Assembly (NCBI GenBank): GCA_031366005.1
Contig: JANLZB010000038.1
Span: 68,658-132,657, forward strand
Direction: 5' to 3'
Length of the DNA: 64,000 bases
Origin: JANLUX01 sp031366005
Lineage (GTDB): Bacteria > Bacteroidota > Bacteroidia > AKYH767-A > OLB10
This document shows, piece by piece, positions 35,517-44,632 of the stretch. The notes under the pieces are model-generated. The model did not search any database and was not told the DNA's origin. It saw nothing but the letters and a program-made list of their open reading frames with translations. The first letter of the stretch is position 1, and every line of letters begins with the position of its first letter. The position numbers and the translations under genes were made by a program.

Positions 35517-35906
35517 TCATTTGATATTCCAGGGATTTAACAATTTTAAACCCGGAATATTTTGAAAATCATTTTCGTTTCTGGTGATTAAGGTAAGGTT
35601 GAAAACTAAAGCGGTTGCAGCAATAATGGCATCAGGAATTTTTATTTTAAGCGCTTTTCGCAAAACAATAGTTTGGTTTATTACATCACTGGTCAACTCC
35701 AGCAAAATGGAAGATTCCACAAAATCATTGAGCAATTGATAGGAAGCAGTGGGGGTATTATAACCCAAAACTTCAATCTTTGTGATAACAGAAATTTTAT
35801 GAGTGTGGTTCACAATTCCGCTGATAAAATCCATTCCTGTTGAAGGAAGCTTGCCACCGAGATAATCAATAACGGAATTGCTGTCGGTCAGATATTGTTG
35901 TCCCAT
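35517..35906 (-). CDS. PIN-domain toxin (VapC type)
   Basis: A 129-residue PIN ribonuclease. Acidic residues: Asp in YLTDSNSVIDYL at the start, Glu in SVITKIEVLGY near 43, KIPDAIIAATAL near 93 and TRNENDFQNIPG near 113, the four positions that bind the metal. These toxins cut tRNA or rRNA. It overlaps the antitoxin gene by 19 bases. The GTTGTCCCAT start region gives MGQQYLTDSN. Confidence 0.85.
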   Translation of the reverse strand: MGQQYLTDSNSVIDYLGGKLPSTGMDFISGIVNHTHKISVITKIEVLGYNTPTASYQLLNDFVESSILLELTSDVINQTIVLRKALKIKIPDAIIAATALVFNLTLITRNENDFQNIPGLKLLNPWNIK

Positions 35907-36100
35907 TCTTTGCGGCTTTGAGAAATATGTTTTTGCAACTCATCCGCAACGTCAACAGGAAGCTTGCCTGCAAATTTTTCAGAAAGCTTTTGGTTGGAGT
36001 CATTATTTTTTTCAAGCAGCTTAATGATGTGCATCTCTTCAAGCTTCTGTAATAAAGCCAATGCATTTTGATTAGTGAGCTCAACAATTACCGTTTGCAT
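35888..36100 (-). CDS. Antitoxin of the PIN module
   Basis: A 70-residue protein, MQTVIVELTNQNALALLQKL at the N-terminus, then KLLEKN and a charged C-terminus ending KEWDNNI. The pattern (short strand, then amphipathic helix LEEMHIIKLL) and coupling to the PIN gene mark it as the antitoxin. A -7 box lies 18 bases upstream. Confidence 0.8.
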   Translation of the reverse strand: MQTVIVELTNQNALALLQKLEEMHIIKLLEKNNDSNQKLSEKFAGKLPVDVADELQKHISQSRKEWDNNI

Positions 36101-36117
36101 AGTACTTTTCTTTTTGT

Positions 36118-36125
36118 CAAAGATA
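36118..36125 (-). promoter_or_regulatory. Promoter -7 box of the PIN module
   Basis: On the minus strand this is TATCTTTG, a good TAnnTTTG match, 18 bases before the antitoxin ATG. A convincing -33 box is not seen. Confidence 0.45.
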
Positions 36126-36263
36126 CGGTAACAATGAAAATATTTATTAATCAGATTTTATTACAATAAATGTTGATTTTTGTTTATTTCAAAAATCAAT
36201 TCCTCTAATCCACTTAGCTGCTTTTTTACTTGAAGAATGAAAAAAAGTAATAAAAGATCCACA

Positions 36264-37016
36264 TCAGTAGATATAAAATTTTTCAGGAGCCTGACGGTAT
36301 AATGGAAGAACCCAACCAATGCGCGCACCAAAAAGCAAATCCAATCGCTGATTATTTTCTGAACCCATGTCATCAAAATTATATGTCCTGCGGCTTTTGG
36401 TAAATCCCTGCACCGCATCCGCTGCAAAATAAAAATTAACTAAACGATAATTACTGATAAACAAATAACCCACACTTTCATGTAAACATATTCCGTTGGT
36501 CAACCGGTCGTAGCCTTTTTTATAATCATCGCGTAAAGCAGGAACTGTTTTGTTGTAATCCTCAATACGTATTTTGTGCTGAATATATCCAACACCCGTT
36601 GTCACAAATATTCCACAGTTAGGATTTGGTTTTTTGAAGTTGAATAACAGGCCTGATGAAATTGTGATGTAATATCCGCGTTCATATACCCTGATATCTG
36701 CAACACGGCCATCATCTCCGATTATTATTCCCTGATCGTTAATGAGGTGAGTAAAAAGATTTGCCTGCTTAATTTTATTGGAGAAGATAAAACTACCTTC
36801 TGCATTTAACATCCACTTCTTACGGTGTTTGAAAGTCACATCCATGCTGATTACTGCATTGTTGTCAAAACGCTTTGATAAATCTCCACCCGGCATTTGC
36901 AAACCGATTCCCGGCCTTATCATCAACATGGAAATAGAAGAATCTTTTACACTTGATTGAGCAAAAATTAAAAGAGGGGAAATCAGTAGTATTAAAAATA
37001 AATTTATCCGCATCAT
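36264..37016 (-). CDS. Hypothetical outer-membrane beta-barrel-like protein
   Basis: A 250-residue protein from Met at 37016 (MMRINLFLILLISPLLIFAQ, signal peptide cut near FAQS); a longer frame to 37082 is unlikely to be used. The mature part alternates strands with aromatic turns (YITISSGLLFNFKKPNPNCG, VTTGVGYIQHK, YRLVNFYFAADAVQGF) and ends LFGARIGWVLPLY then KFYIY, the aromatic C-terminus common for outer membrane barrels. Function unknown. The 160 bases between it and the PIN module hold nothing convincing. Confidence 0.6.
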   Translation of the reverse strand: MMRINLFLILLISPLLIFAQSSVKDSSISMLMIRPGIGLQMPGGDLSKRFDNNAVISMDVTFKHRKKWMLNAEGSFIFSNKIKQANLFTHLINDQGIIIGDDGRVADIRVYERGYYITISSGLLFNFKKPNPNCGIFVTTGVGYIQHKIRIEDYNKTVPALRDDYKKGYDRLTNGICLHESVGYLFISNYRLVNFYFAADAVQGFTKSRRTYNFDDMGSENNQRLDLLFGARIGWVLPLYRQAPEKFYIY

Positions 37017-37116
37017 GAGCGGACGAAAATAACCAAATTGATGATGAGTTGAGAATGACAAGTTAACCCGAAATAAAACCACCCTGAGAAGTAAATAAAA
37101 TCTCTGAATAAACTTT

Positions 37117-37124
37117 TATCTTCG
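37117..37124 (+). promoter_or_regulatory. Possible promoter box of the sugar-nucleotide cluster
   Basis: TATCTTCG is one base off the TAnnTTTG consensus and lies just 5' of the family D hairpin. If used, the hairpin would be in the leader of the first cluster gene. Confidence 0.35.
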
Positions 37125-37133
37125 TGCATTCTT

Positions 37134-37215
37134 AGTTTACAGTTTATGGATTACAGTTTACGGTTGCTTACTCAGGCAAACAAAACTGTAATCCGTAAAC
37201 TGTAAACCGTAAACT
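37134..37215. repeat. Family D palindrome directly 5' of the cluster
   Basis: AGTTTACAGTTTATGGATTA on the left and TAATCCGTAAACTGTAAACC on the right are near-perfect inverses around a 20-base spacer. The right arm ends six bases before the ATG at 37222. The same family precedes metG at the same distance. Confidence 0.8.
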
Positions 37216-37221
37216 GAAAGT

Positions 37222-38361
37222 ATGGAAGCAATAAAAAAAATGCAAATGGTTGACCTGCTCAGCCAGTATGAAAAAATAAAACCAGAAATTGATAAAGCAA
37301 TTATGGATGTTGTGATGTCCTCAGCTTACATCAATGGTCCGGAAGTAAAAGCTTTTGCTAAAGAACTGGAAGATTATCTGGATGTTAAAAATGTAATTCC
37401 ATGTGCCAATGGAACGGATGCTTTGCAGATTGCAATGATGGGGCTCAACTTTAAACCGGGTGATGAGGTAATTACTTCAAGTTTTACTTATGTTGCAACA
37501 GCTGAAGTAATTGCATTATTAAAATTAAAACCTGTGTTAGTGGATGTTGATCCAGATACATTCACTTTGGATTGCGATGCTGTGGAAAGAGCTATCACAA
37601 AAAAAACTGTTGGTATAGTACCCGTGCATTTATTCGGGCAATGTGCCGACATGCAAAGGGTAATGGAAATTGCAAACGAAAATCATTTACATGTGATTGA
37701 AGACACTGCACAGGCAATTGGTGCCGATTATACAATGAAAAATGGTATTACACATAAAGCAGGTACCATCGGAACAATAGGAACCACTTCTTTTTTTCCC
37801 AGCAAAAATTTAGGATGCATGGGTGATGGAGGTGCAATTTTTACCAATGATGATGAACTTGCGTCTCAGATACGCATCATTGCAAATCACGGACAAACTG
37901 TTTTGTATCATCATGATGAGATTGGAGTTAATTCAAGATTAGACAGTATACAGGCTGCCATACTCCGTATCAAACTTCGTTATCTTGATCAGTATGCAGA
38001 AGCCCGTCAGCGTGCTGCGGCTTTTTATGATAATGCATTCAGCAATAATTCTAAAATAAAAACTCCTGTACGTGCTGAAAAATCAACGCATGTATTTCAT
38101 CAGTACACATTGGTTTTAAATGGAGTGAGCCGTACAGCCTTAAAAGAACATCTCGCAGCAAGAGAAATTCCTGCAATGATCTATTATCCCATTCCATTGC
38201 ACATGCAAAAAGCATATATGGATTCAAGTTACAAGCATGGCGATTTCCCGGTAACGGAGAAACTTTGTAACCAGGTTATTTCATTGCCCATGCATACTGA
38301 AATGACGGAGGATGATTTACGTTACATCTGCGACAATGTTCTTGAATTTATAAATAAATAA
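37222..38361 (+). CDS. DegT/DnrJ/EryC1 sugar aminotransferase (WbpE-like)
   Basis: A 379-residue PLP enzyme that transaminates keto-sugar nucleotides. Features: NGTDALQIAMMGL (about 62-74), EDTAQAIGADY (about 159-169) and SFFPSKNLGCMGDGGAIF, in which the lysine (about 191) forms the PLP aldimine. HVFHQYTL and IYYPIPLHMQ are the family C-terminal marks. With the acetyltransferase and oxidoreductase downstream it would make UDP-2,3-diacetamido uronic acid sugars (the WbpA-B-E-D route). Exact substrate is inference. First gene of the cluster. Confidence 0.88.
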   Translation: MEAIKKMQMVDLLSQYEKIKPEIDKAIMDVVMSSAYINGPEVKAFAKELEDYLDVKNVIPCANGTDALQIAMMGLNFKPGDEVITSSFTYVATAEVIALLKLKPVLVDVDPDTFTLDCDAVERAITKKTVGIVPVHLFGQCADMQRVMEIANENHLHVIEDTAQAIGADYTMKNGITHKAGTIGTIGTTSFFPSKNLGCMGDGGAIFTNDDELASQIRIIANHGQTVLYHHDEIGVNSRLDSIQAAILRIKLRYLDQYAEARQRAAAFYDNAFSNNSKIKTPVRAEKSTHVFHQYTLVLNGVSRTALKEHLAAREIPAMIYYPIPLHMQKAYMDSSYKHGDFPVTEKLCNQVISLPMHTEMTEDDLRYICDNVLEFINK

Positions 38362-38502
38362 TTTTCCGTAACTATTTTATTCTTAAAAAGTATAAGTGTT
38401 ACATTACTTGAAATTGGTGCTGGAAAAGGACATATTTATTTTGAAAAATTTTAGAATTCTTAATGTATTGATTTCTTTACAGCAAAAAATAAAAATAAAA
38501 AG

Positions 38503-39834
38503 ATGAATATAGCAGTAGTAGGAACTGGATATGTAGGATTAGTTACCGGAACCTGTTTTGCAGAGATGGGTAACCATGTAATTTGCGTTGACATTGATGC
38601 AAACAAAGTTGAACGCATGCGAAACGGTCAAATCCCGATTTATGAACCACACCTGGATGCATTGTTTGAACGAAATATCCGGCAAGGACGCCTCGAGTTC
38701 ACCACGAACTTAGAAGAAGCAATAGGTGATGCAACTATTATTTTTCTTGCCTTGCCAACTCCTCCAGGTGGAGATGGATCAGCAGATTTATCATATGTAC
38801 TGGGAGTTTCAAATCAACTGGGAAAGCTGATTAAAGATTATAAAATAGTAATTAATAAAAGTACCGTGCCAGTGGGTACCGCAGAAAAAGTTCGCGAAGC
38901 AATTGCAAAAAATTGCAGCGTCCATTTTGATGTGATATCAAATCCTGAATTTTTACGTGAAGGTTTTGCTGTTGATGATTTTATGAAACCTGATCGGGTT
39001 GTTATCGGAACGCGATCTGAAAAAGCAAAAAAGATAATGAGTGATTTGTATGCTCCTTTTGTGCGCCAGGGAAACCCGATTTATTTTATGGACGAACGTT
39101 CCTCTGAATTAACCAAATATGCAGCTAATGCATTTCTTGCAACCAAGATTACTTTTATGAATGAAGTTGCAAACCTGTGTGAAAAAGTGGGTGCCAATGT
39201 GGATGCTGTGCGTATCGGTATTGGTTCTGACAGCCGCATTGGTAAAAGATTTTTGTTTGCCGGTATTGGTTATGGCGGAAGCTGTTTCCCTAAAGATGTG
39301 CAGGCGTTGTATAAAACATCAGCCGATTACGGTTATGATTTTAAAGTGCTCGACTCAGTGATGCAGATTAACGAAGAGCAGAAATTATTATTGGTAAAAA
39401 AATTGAAAAATTATTTTGATGGAAACATAGCTGATAAAAAAATTGCTGTGTGGGGTTTGGCTTTTAAGCCTGATACTGATGATATCCGCGAAGCACCGGC
39501 ATTATATATTATTCGCGAGTTGTTAGCAGCCGGTGCAAGTGTTACTGCATTTGATCCTGAAGCAATGGAAAATGCAAAAAAATCAATTGGGGATACGATT
39601 CAATATTCAACAGATCCTTATGAAGCATTGCATGATGCGGATGCATTGCTGATAGCAACCGAATGGTCATTGTTCCGCACACCTGACTTTGATAAAATGA
39701 AACAACTGATGAAACAACGTGTTGTGTTTGATGGACGTAATCTTTACGACCTGCAACGCATGAGCGAAATTGGTTTCTATTATAACAGCATTGGTCGCGA
39801 ACCGGTAAACCCGACAATTCCTGCATTTTCATGA
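38503..39834 (+). CDS. ugd: UDP-glucose 6-dehydrogenase
   Basis: A 443-residue nucleotide-sugar dehydrogenase with Rossmann motif VVGTGYVGLVTGTCFAEMG at the start, STVPVGTAEKVR, NPEFLREGFAVDDF and GIGYGGSCFPKDVQAL with catalytic Cys261. This set of motifs is the UDP-glucose rather than the UDP-HexNAc branch. It oxidises UDP-glucose twice to UDP-glucuronate, the substrate of the decarboxylase encoded next. 141 bases precede it without a feature I can name. Confidence 0.93.
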   Translation: MNIAVVGTGYVGLVTGTCFAEMGNHVICVDIDANKVERMRNGQIPIYEPHLDALFERNIRQGRLEFTTNLEEAIGDATIIFLALPTPPGGDGSADLSYVLGVSNQLGKLIKDYKIVINKSTVPVGTAEKVREAIAKNCSVHFDVISNPEFLREGFAVDDFMKPDRVVIGTRSEKAKKIMSDLYAPFVRQGNPIYFMDERSSELTKYAANAFLATKITFMNEVANLCEKVGANVDAVRIGIGSDSRIGKRFLFAGIGYGGSCFPKDVQALYKTSADYGYDFKVLDSVMQINEEQKLLLVKKLKNYFDGNIADKKIAVWGLAFKPDTDDIREAPALYIIRELLAAGASVTAFDPEAMENAKKSIGDTIQYSTDPYEALHDADALLIATEWSLFRTPDFDKMKQLMKQRVVFDGRNLYDLQRMSEIGFYYNSIGREPVNPTIPAFS

Positions 39835-39841
39835 ACGTAAT

Positions 39842-39907
39842 CGTCATTGCGAGGAACGAGGCAATCTCCAGCTATGGAACAGATTGCTTCGTTCCCCCGC
39901 AATGTCG
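39842..39907. repeat. Family A palindromic repeat (intact)
   Basis: CGTCATTGCGAGGAACGAGG then CAATCT on the left mirrors AGATTGCTTCGTTCCCCCGC then AATGTCGG on the right with few mismatches. It fills most of the gap between ugd and the UXS-like gene and is the full form of the element found inside pyc and at the end of galE. Confidence 0.9.
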
Positions 39908-39929
39908 GTTCAATTAACAAAAAATAACA

Positions 39930-40904
39930 ATGACTAGCAAACGTGTCCTTATTACTGGTGCAGCCGGCTTTCTCGGTTCACATTTATGTGACCGGTTTAT
40001 TAAAGAAGGTTATCGGGTAGTAGGTATGGATAATCTTATTACCGGTGATTTAAAAAACATTGAGCATCTGATGAAGCTTGAATATTTTGAGTTTTATCAT
40101 CATGACATCAGCAAATTTGTTTTCGTACCAGGACAACTTGATTATATTTTGCATTTCGCATCACCGGCAAGCCCTATTGATTATTTAAAAATTCCGATTC
40201 AGACTTTAAAGGTAGGTTCGCTGGGTACGCATAATTTATTAGGCTTAGCCCGTGTAAAGCAAGCAAGGATATTGGTTGCTTCCACATCTGAAGTGTATGG
40301 TGATCCTATTGTGCATCCGCAAACAGAAGATTACTGGGGAAATGTAAATCCCATTGGTCCGCGTGGTGTATATGATGAAGCCAAACGTTTTCAGGAGGCA
40401 ATCACTATGGCGTATCATACTTATCATAATGTTGAAACACGCATCGTAAGAATTTTTAATACGTATGGTCCTCGTATGCGTTTGAATGACGGACGTGTGT
40501 TGCCTGCCTTTATCGGTCAGGCATTGCGTGGAGAAGATCTCACCATTTTTGGTGATGGAAGCCAGACACGTTCCTTTTGTTATGTAGATGATTTAATAGA
40601 GGGAATTTACCGCTTGTTATTAAGCGATTATGTTTATCCGGTTAACATTGGAAATCCCAGTGAAATAACAATAAAAGAATTTGCAGATGAAATAATAAAG
40701 CTCACACATACACAACAAAAAGTAATTTATAAACCACTTCCGCAGGATGATCCGAAACAGCGCAAGCCGGATATAACAAGAGCAAAAGCAATTTTAGACT
40801 GGGAGCCGAAAATTAATCGTGCTGAAGGATTAAAATTAACTTATGAATACTTCAGAAATTTATCTGAAGAAGAACTTTATAAAACAGCACATCGTTTTGC
40901 TTAA
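39930..40904 (+). CDS. UDP-glucuronate decarboxylase (UDP-xylose synthase-like)
   Basis: A 324-residue extended SDR. Glycine motif GAAGFLGSHLCDRFI at the start, ASPASPIDY (the sugar-binding loop of UXS enzymes), STSEVYGDP and YDEAKRFQEA with the catalytic Tyr and Lys near 150, then NTYGPRMRLNDGRV. It should turn UDP-glucuronate into UDP-xylose, using the product of the gene before it. It is separated from that gene by a family A repeat. Confidence 0.92.
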   Translation: MTSKRVLITGAAGFLGSHLCDRFIKEGYRVVGMDNLITGDLKNIEHLMKLEYFEFYHHDISKFVFVPGQLDYILHFASPASPIDYLKIPIQTLKVGSLGTHNLLGLARVKQARILVASTSEVYGDPIVHPQTEDYWGNVNPIGPRGVYDEAKRFQEAITMAYHTYHNVETRIVRIFNTYGPRMRLNDGRVLPAFIGQALRGEDLTIFGDGSQTRSFCYVDDLIEGIYRLLLSDYVYPVNIGNPSEITIKEFADEIIKLTHTQQKVIYKPLPQDDPKQRKPDITRAKAILDWEPKINRAEGLKLTYEYFRNLSEEELYKTAHRFA

Positions 40905-40906
40905 CA

Positions 40907-40978
40907 ATTAACAATGGGCAATTGGCAAAATGCAATTGGCAATAGTTGCAAATTGCAAATTGCAAACTGCTTTCTTGC
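40907..40978 (+). repeat. Family F repeat (TTGGCAA type)
   Basis: Short units of GCAATTGGCAA, then GCAAATTGCAAATTGCAAAC repeat in a degenerate way. The open frame from 40914 across it (MGNWQNAIGNSCK) is an accident of the repeat; the real acetyltransferase start is at 40989. The same unit occurs within metG at 26711-26738. Confidence 0.75.
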
Positions 40979-40988
40979 AAACTTCAAC

Positions 40989-41558
40989 ATGAAATACACC
41001 GCACATCCCACAGCCGTTATTGACGATGGTTGTGTTATTGGTGATGATACTAAGATATGGCATTTTGCCCATATCATGTCTGATTGTAAAATAGGAGAGC
41101 GATGTAACATTGGTCAGAATGTGGTCGTATCACCCGGAGTGGTTTTAGGTAATAATGTTAAAGTGCAAAACAATGTTTCTATATATACCGGAGTGACTTG
41201 TGATGATGATGTTTTCCTGGGACCGAGCATGGTATTTACCAATGTTACCAATCCGCGCAGTGCCATCAGCAGGCGGAATCAATATCAGAAAACGCATGTT
41301 GCAAAAGGCGCTACCATTGGTGCAAATGCAACCATTATTTGCGGACATGATATTGGAAAACATGCCTTCATTGGTGCAGGTTCAGTAATCACAAAACATG
41401 TTGCTGATTATGCACTGGTGGTTGGGAATCCTGCAAAACAAATCGGATGGATGAGTGAATACGGCTATCGTTTGGTTTTTGATGAGAATGGTTTTGCGGT
41501 GTGTCCTGAAAGTAATGAAAGATATAAACTGGAAAAAGGAATGGTGACGAAGTTATGA
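40989..41558 (+). CDS. Sugar-nucleotide N-acetyltransferase (WbpD-like)
   Basis: A 189-residue left-handed beta-helix acyltransferase. Hexapeptide repeats run through most of it (VIGDDTKIWHFAHIM, CNIGQNVVVSPGVVLG, IGANATIICGHDIG, AFIGAGSVITKHV) and it ends with the NPAKQIGWMSEYG block typical of WbpD/WlbB. It should acetylate the 3-amino group of UDP-3-amino-2-acetamido-uronate. ATG at 40989 gives MKYTAHPTAVIDDG; the upstream frame is repeat-derived. Its stop overlaps the oxidoreductase start by 4 bases. Confidence 0.9.
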   Translation: MKYTAHPTAVIDDGCVIGDDTKIWHFAHIMSDCKIGERCNIGQNVVVSPGVVLGNNVKVQNNVSIYTGVTCDDDVFLGPSMVFTNVTNPRSAISRRNQYQKTHVAKGATIGANATIICGHDIGKHAFIGAGSVITKHVADYALVVGNPAKQIGWMSEYGYRLVFDENGFAVCPESNERYKLEKGMVTKL

Positions 41559-42607
41559 TTACAGATCGTAAAATAAAGTTTGCAGTAGTTGGTTATGGGC
41601 ATATCGGCAAACGTCATGCGGAAATGATTCATCGCAATGAGGAAAGTGAATTAGTTGCTGTATGCGATGTGTTGCCTGCAGCAGAATTAAATGCAGATAA
41701 TTTAAGTGTGCCTTACTTTACGGATGTAAAAGATTTATTTAATGTGGGATTGGATATAGATGTAGTTTGCATTTGTTCACCCACCGGACTTCATACAGCA
41801 CATGCTTTGATGGCTTTAAGTAATGGTAAACACATTGTGATTGAAAAACCAATGGCCATCACAAAAGCTGACTGCGAAAAAATTATTTTTAAATCATTAC
41901 AGTCTCACCGTCATGTTTTTGGAGTAATGCAAAACCGCTATTCACCTCCAAGTGTATGGCTGAAAGAAATTATTGATAAAAAAATTATTGGTGATGTTTA
42001 TCTTGTTCAGCTGGTATGTTACTGGAATCGTGATTATCGTTATTACAAAAAAAATAACTGGAAAGGCACTGGTGATTTAGATGGAGGAACACTGTTTACA
42101 CAATTTTCGCATTGGATAGATTTGATGTACTGGCTCTTTGGTGATATAAAAAATATACAAGCTTTGTTTGCCGATTTTAATCATAAAGATCTTACCGCAT
42201 TTGAAGACAGTGGTATCGTGCATTTTGAATTTGTAGATGGAGGAATGGGAAGTATAAATTACTCAACAGCTATCTGGGATAAAAATCTTGAAAGCAGCAT
42301 AACTGTAATTGGCAGCAAGGGCTCTGTGAAAGTGGGAGGGCAATATATGAATCAAGTAGAGTATTGTCATATCATAGATTATACTTTGCCACCATTGAAT
42401 GAAACAAATCCTGCACACGATTACGGTGAATATAAAGGCAGTGCAAACAACCACGGATATATCTTTAAAAATGTGATTGATACAGTTAAAGGACGCACAC
42501 ATGCAACTACTAACGCACTGGAAGGATTAAAAGTGGTAGAAATAATTGAACGTATTTACGCTTTAAGAAAAATAAATAAACCTGAAATAAAATTAACTCA
42601 TGTATAA
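41555..42607 (+). CDS. Gfo/Idh/MocA oxidoreductase (WbpB-like)
   Basis: A 350-residue NAD(P)-dependent sugar oxidoreductase. VVGYGHIGKRHAEMI (Rossmann), CSPTGLHTAHALMAL, EKPMAITKADCE (the EKP motif) and GGTLFTQFSHWIDLMYWLFGD (with the catalytic-face His) are visible. WbpB oxidises C3 of UDP-GlcNAc-uronate, giving the keto sugar for the WbpE-like aminotransferase. Overlaps of 4 and 8 bases on its two sides tie it to the acetyltransferase and the next dehydrogenase. Confidence 0.9.
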   Translation: MITDRKIKFAVVGYGHIGKRHAEMIHRNEESELVAVCDVLPAAELNADNLSVPYFTDVKDLFNVGLDIDVVCICSPTGLHTAHALMALSNGKHIVIEKPMAITKADCEKIIFKSLQSHRHVFGVMQNRYSPPSVWLKEIIDKKIIGDVYLVQLVCYWNRDYRYYKKNNWKGTGDLDGGTLFTQFSHWIDLMYWLFGDIKNIQALFADFNHKDLTAFEDSGIVHFEFVDGGMGSINYSTAIWDKNLESSITVIGSKGSVKVGGQYMNQVEYCHIIDYTLPPLNETNPAHDYGEYKGSANNHGYIFKNVIDTVKGRTHATTNALEGLKVVEIIERIYALRKINKPEIKLTHV

Positions 42608-43889
42608 AGAGATATTAAGTAAAGAAAAGAAATTAGCAGTGATAGGTTTGGGTTATGTTGGATTGCCCATCGCTCTGGAATTTGCAAAAAAAGTTTCTGT
42701 GATTGGTTTTGATATCAACGCAGATCGTGTAAAGATGATGCAGAATAAAATTGATCCGAGTGGCGAGTTAGAATCAACAGCTTTTGATAATGCAGATATT
42801 GTTTTCACTGATTCATTAGATGTATTAAGAGAAGCAAACTTTTTTATTGTTGCAGTACCCACACCTATTGATGATCATAAACTGCCTGATTTGAAACCCC
42901 TGATTGGTGCTTCAACTACTATCGGAAATGTATTGAAGAAAGGAGATTATGTTGTGTTTGAATCAACAGTTTATCCTGGTTGTACTGAAGAAGATTGTAT
43001 TCCGGTCCTGGAGGAATTATCAGGATTAAAATTCAAAACAGATTTCAAAGTGGGGTATTCTCCTGAAAGAATTAATCCCGGTGACAAGCACCACACATTA
43101 TCATCCGTTATAAAAGTTGTGAGTGGATGCGATGATGAATCACTTGATGAAATAGCAAGTATTTATGAGCTGGTAGTAAAAGCAGGTGTGTTTCGTGCTT
43201 CAGGAATTAAAGTTGCTGAAGCTGCAAAAATTATTGAGAACACACAGCGTGACGTAAACATTGCATTGATGAATGAATTGAGTATCATTTTCAATAAAAT
43301 GAACATTAACACCTTCGAAGTGCTGGAAGCCGCAGGAACCAAATGGAATTTTTTAAAGTTTATGCCGGGATTGGTTGGCGGACATTGCATTGGTGTTGAT
43401 CCTTATTATCTCACTTATAAAGCGCAGGAGTTAGGGTATCATTCGCAGGTAATTAATTCAGGTCGTTATGTAAATGATTCGATGGGTTTTTATGTGGCGA
43501 AGCAAACTGTAAAAAAATTAATTGCTCTCGGCAAAGACCTTGCAAAGTCCAAAGTGCTGGTAATGGGTGCAACATTTAAGGAAGATGTGGAAGACATCCG
43601 TAATTCAAAAGTTGCAGATCTTGTAAACGAGTTTCGTTCATACGGAGTAAATATTGATGTGATTGATCCCAAGGCGAATTCTGATGAACTTAAACACGAA
43701 TACGGATTTGAATTAACTACAAAACCAGCCAATGATTACGATGCAATTGTAATTGCTGTGAATCATAAAGAATACATCGGCTTATCAGAAGATGATTTAA
43801 AAAAGATGTGCAGTGATAAAGCAATCATAGTTGATTTGAAAGGCATATTCAGAAAGAAAATTAAAACCCTTGCTTACTGGAGTTTGTAA
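42600..43889 (+). CDS. UDP-HexNAc 6-dehydrogenase (TviB/WbpO type)
   Basis: A 429-residue nucleotide-sugar dehydrogenase of the Vi-polysaccharide TviB type: VIGLGYVGLPIALEFA, VPTPIDDHKLPDLKPL, YSPERINPGDKHHTL and GLVGGHCIGVDPYYLTYKAQ with catalytic Cys263. Relatives oxidise UDP-GlcNAc or UDP-GalNAc to the uronate, and this gene could therefore supply the substrate for the WbpB/E/D set encoded around it. The glycine loop and the SPERINPGD block separate it from the ugd product at 38503. Confidence 0.92.
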   Translation: MYKEILSKEKKLAVIGLGYVGLPIALEFAKKVSVIGFDINADRVKMMQNKIDPSGELESTAFDNADIVFTDSLDVLREANFFIVAVPTPIDDHKLPDLKPLIGASTTIGNVLKKGDYVVFESTVYPGCTEEDCIPVLEELSGLKFKTDFKVGYSPERINPGDKHHTLSSVIKVVSGCDDESLDEIASIYELVVKAGVFRASGIKVAEAAKIIENTQRDVNIALMNELSIIFNKMNINTFEVLEAAGTKWNFLKFMPGLVGGHCIGVDPYYLTYKAQELGYHSQVINSGRYVNDSMGFYVAKQTVKKLIALGKDLAKSKVLVMGATFKEDVEDIRNSKVADLVNEFRSYGVNIDVIDPKANSDELKHEYGFELTTKPANDYDAIVIAVNHKEYIGLSEDDLKKMCSDKAIIVDLKGIFRKKIKTLAYWSL

Positions 43890-44005
43890 ATTTGAAGTAA
43901 GTGAATCAGGTGAATACAAGTAAAATAATATCAATTTCAGGTGAAGCCAGTTATATCGGTTTGCTCTTCTATTAATTAATTAATAAAGATTCTGTTGAAG
44001 TTCAT

Positions 44006-44013
44006 TAAGTTTG
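44006..44013 (+). promoter_or_regulatory. Promoter -7 box of the DUF2281/PIN module
   Basis: TAAGTTTG is an exact TAnnTTTG match, 17 bases before the ATG at 44031, giving the module its own promoter inside the sugar-nucleotide cluster. Confidence 0.5.
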
Positions 44014-44030
44014 TACTTATCATTTAAATT

Positions 44031-44258
44031 ATGTCAACATTTAATTTATACAGCAAAATTCTTCAGCTTCCGGGACATGTACAAAAAGAAGCAAGTGATT
44101 TTATAGACTTTTTGTTTTCAAAATACAGTAGTGCGTCCTCTTCAAAAAAGAAAGCAACAAAAAGAACTTTTAAGTTTGATTGGGAAGGAGCTTTAAGAAA
44201 CACTAAAATTTCGTCTGTTGAGTTACAGAATAAAGCAAACGAATGGCGAAATACCTGA
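44031..44258 (+). CDS. DUF2281 antitoxin
   Basis: A 75-residue protein. LYSKILQLPGHVQKEASDFI then DFLFSKY is the DUF2281 family pattern (KI-LP-x-L-x-E-x-DFIDFL). The tail KFDWEGALRNTKISSVELQN contains the common W-GAL segment that wraps the toxin. It overlaps the PIN gene by 16 bases. With its own promoter box it makes a free-standing toxin-antitoxin pair. Confidence 0.85.
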   Translation: MSTFNLYSKILQLPGHVQKEASDFIDFLFSKYSSASSSKKKATKRTFKFDWEGALRNTKISSVELQNKANEWRNT

Positions 44259-44632
44259 TTGATACCAATATTTTTCTTGAAATATTATTGGCGCAGTCAA
44301 AAAGCAATGAATGTAAATCATTACTTAAAAAGCACATTGGAAGTCTTTTTCTTTCTGATTTCACTTTACATTCAATAGGAGTAATATTATTTAAATTCAA
44401 TCAGCATGAACAATTTAAAATTTTCCTGAGTGATTTGTTGCCCAATGCTGAGCTTGTTACACTAGCTCCTGCCGATTATAAGGAAGTAGGTGAAATTTCT
44501 TTACGTTACAAATTAGATTTTGATGATGCATATCAAACGACTGTGGCCAAATCACTCAATCTAACTGTCAAAACAATTGACAAGGATTTCAAAAAGGTTT
44601 CATCTTTAATTGATGTTGAATTTATTAAGTAA
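44243..44632 (+). CDS. PIN-domain toxin
   Basis: A 129-residue PIN nuclease: YLIDTNIFLEILL at the N-terminus with the first Asp, Glu in the ECKSLL region, DFDDAYQTTVAKSL near 92 and TVKTIDKDFKKV near 110. The arrangement of acidic residues is the usual metal site. It overlaps the DUF2281 gene. The pair sits between a tviB-like gene and galE, and interrupts an otherwise coherent cluster. Confidence 0.85.
   Translation: MAKYLIDTNIFLEILLAQSKSNECKSLLKKHIGSLFLSDFTLHSIGVILFKFNQHEQFKIFLSDLLPNAELVTLAPADYKEVGEISLRYKLDFDDAYQTTVAKSLNLTVKTIDKDFKKVSSLIDVEFIK

Noticed and set aside
36161..36427. Minus-strand frame of 88 residues near the barrel protein
   Set aside because: It overlaps the end of the barrel gene in another frame and has no start context.
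40914..40988. Upstream extension of the acetyltransferase
   Set aside because: The 25 extra residues come from the TTGGCAA repeat and are not shared with the family start MKYTAHPTAV.
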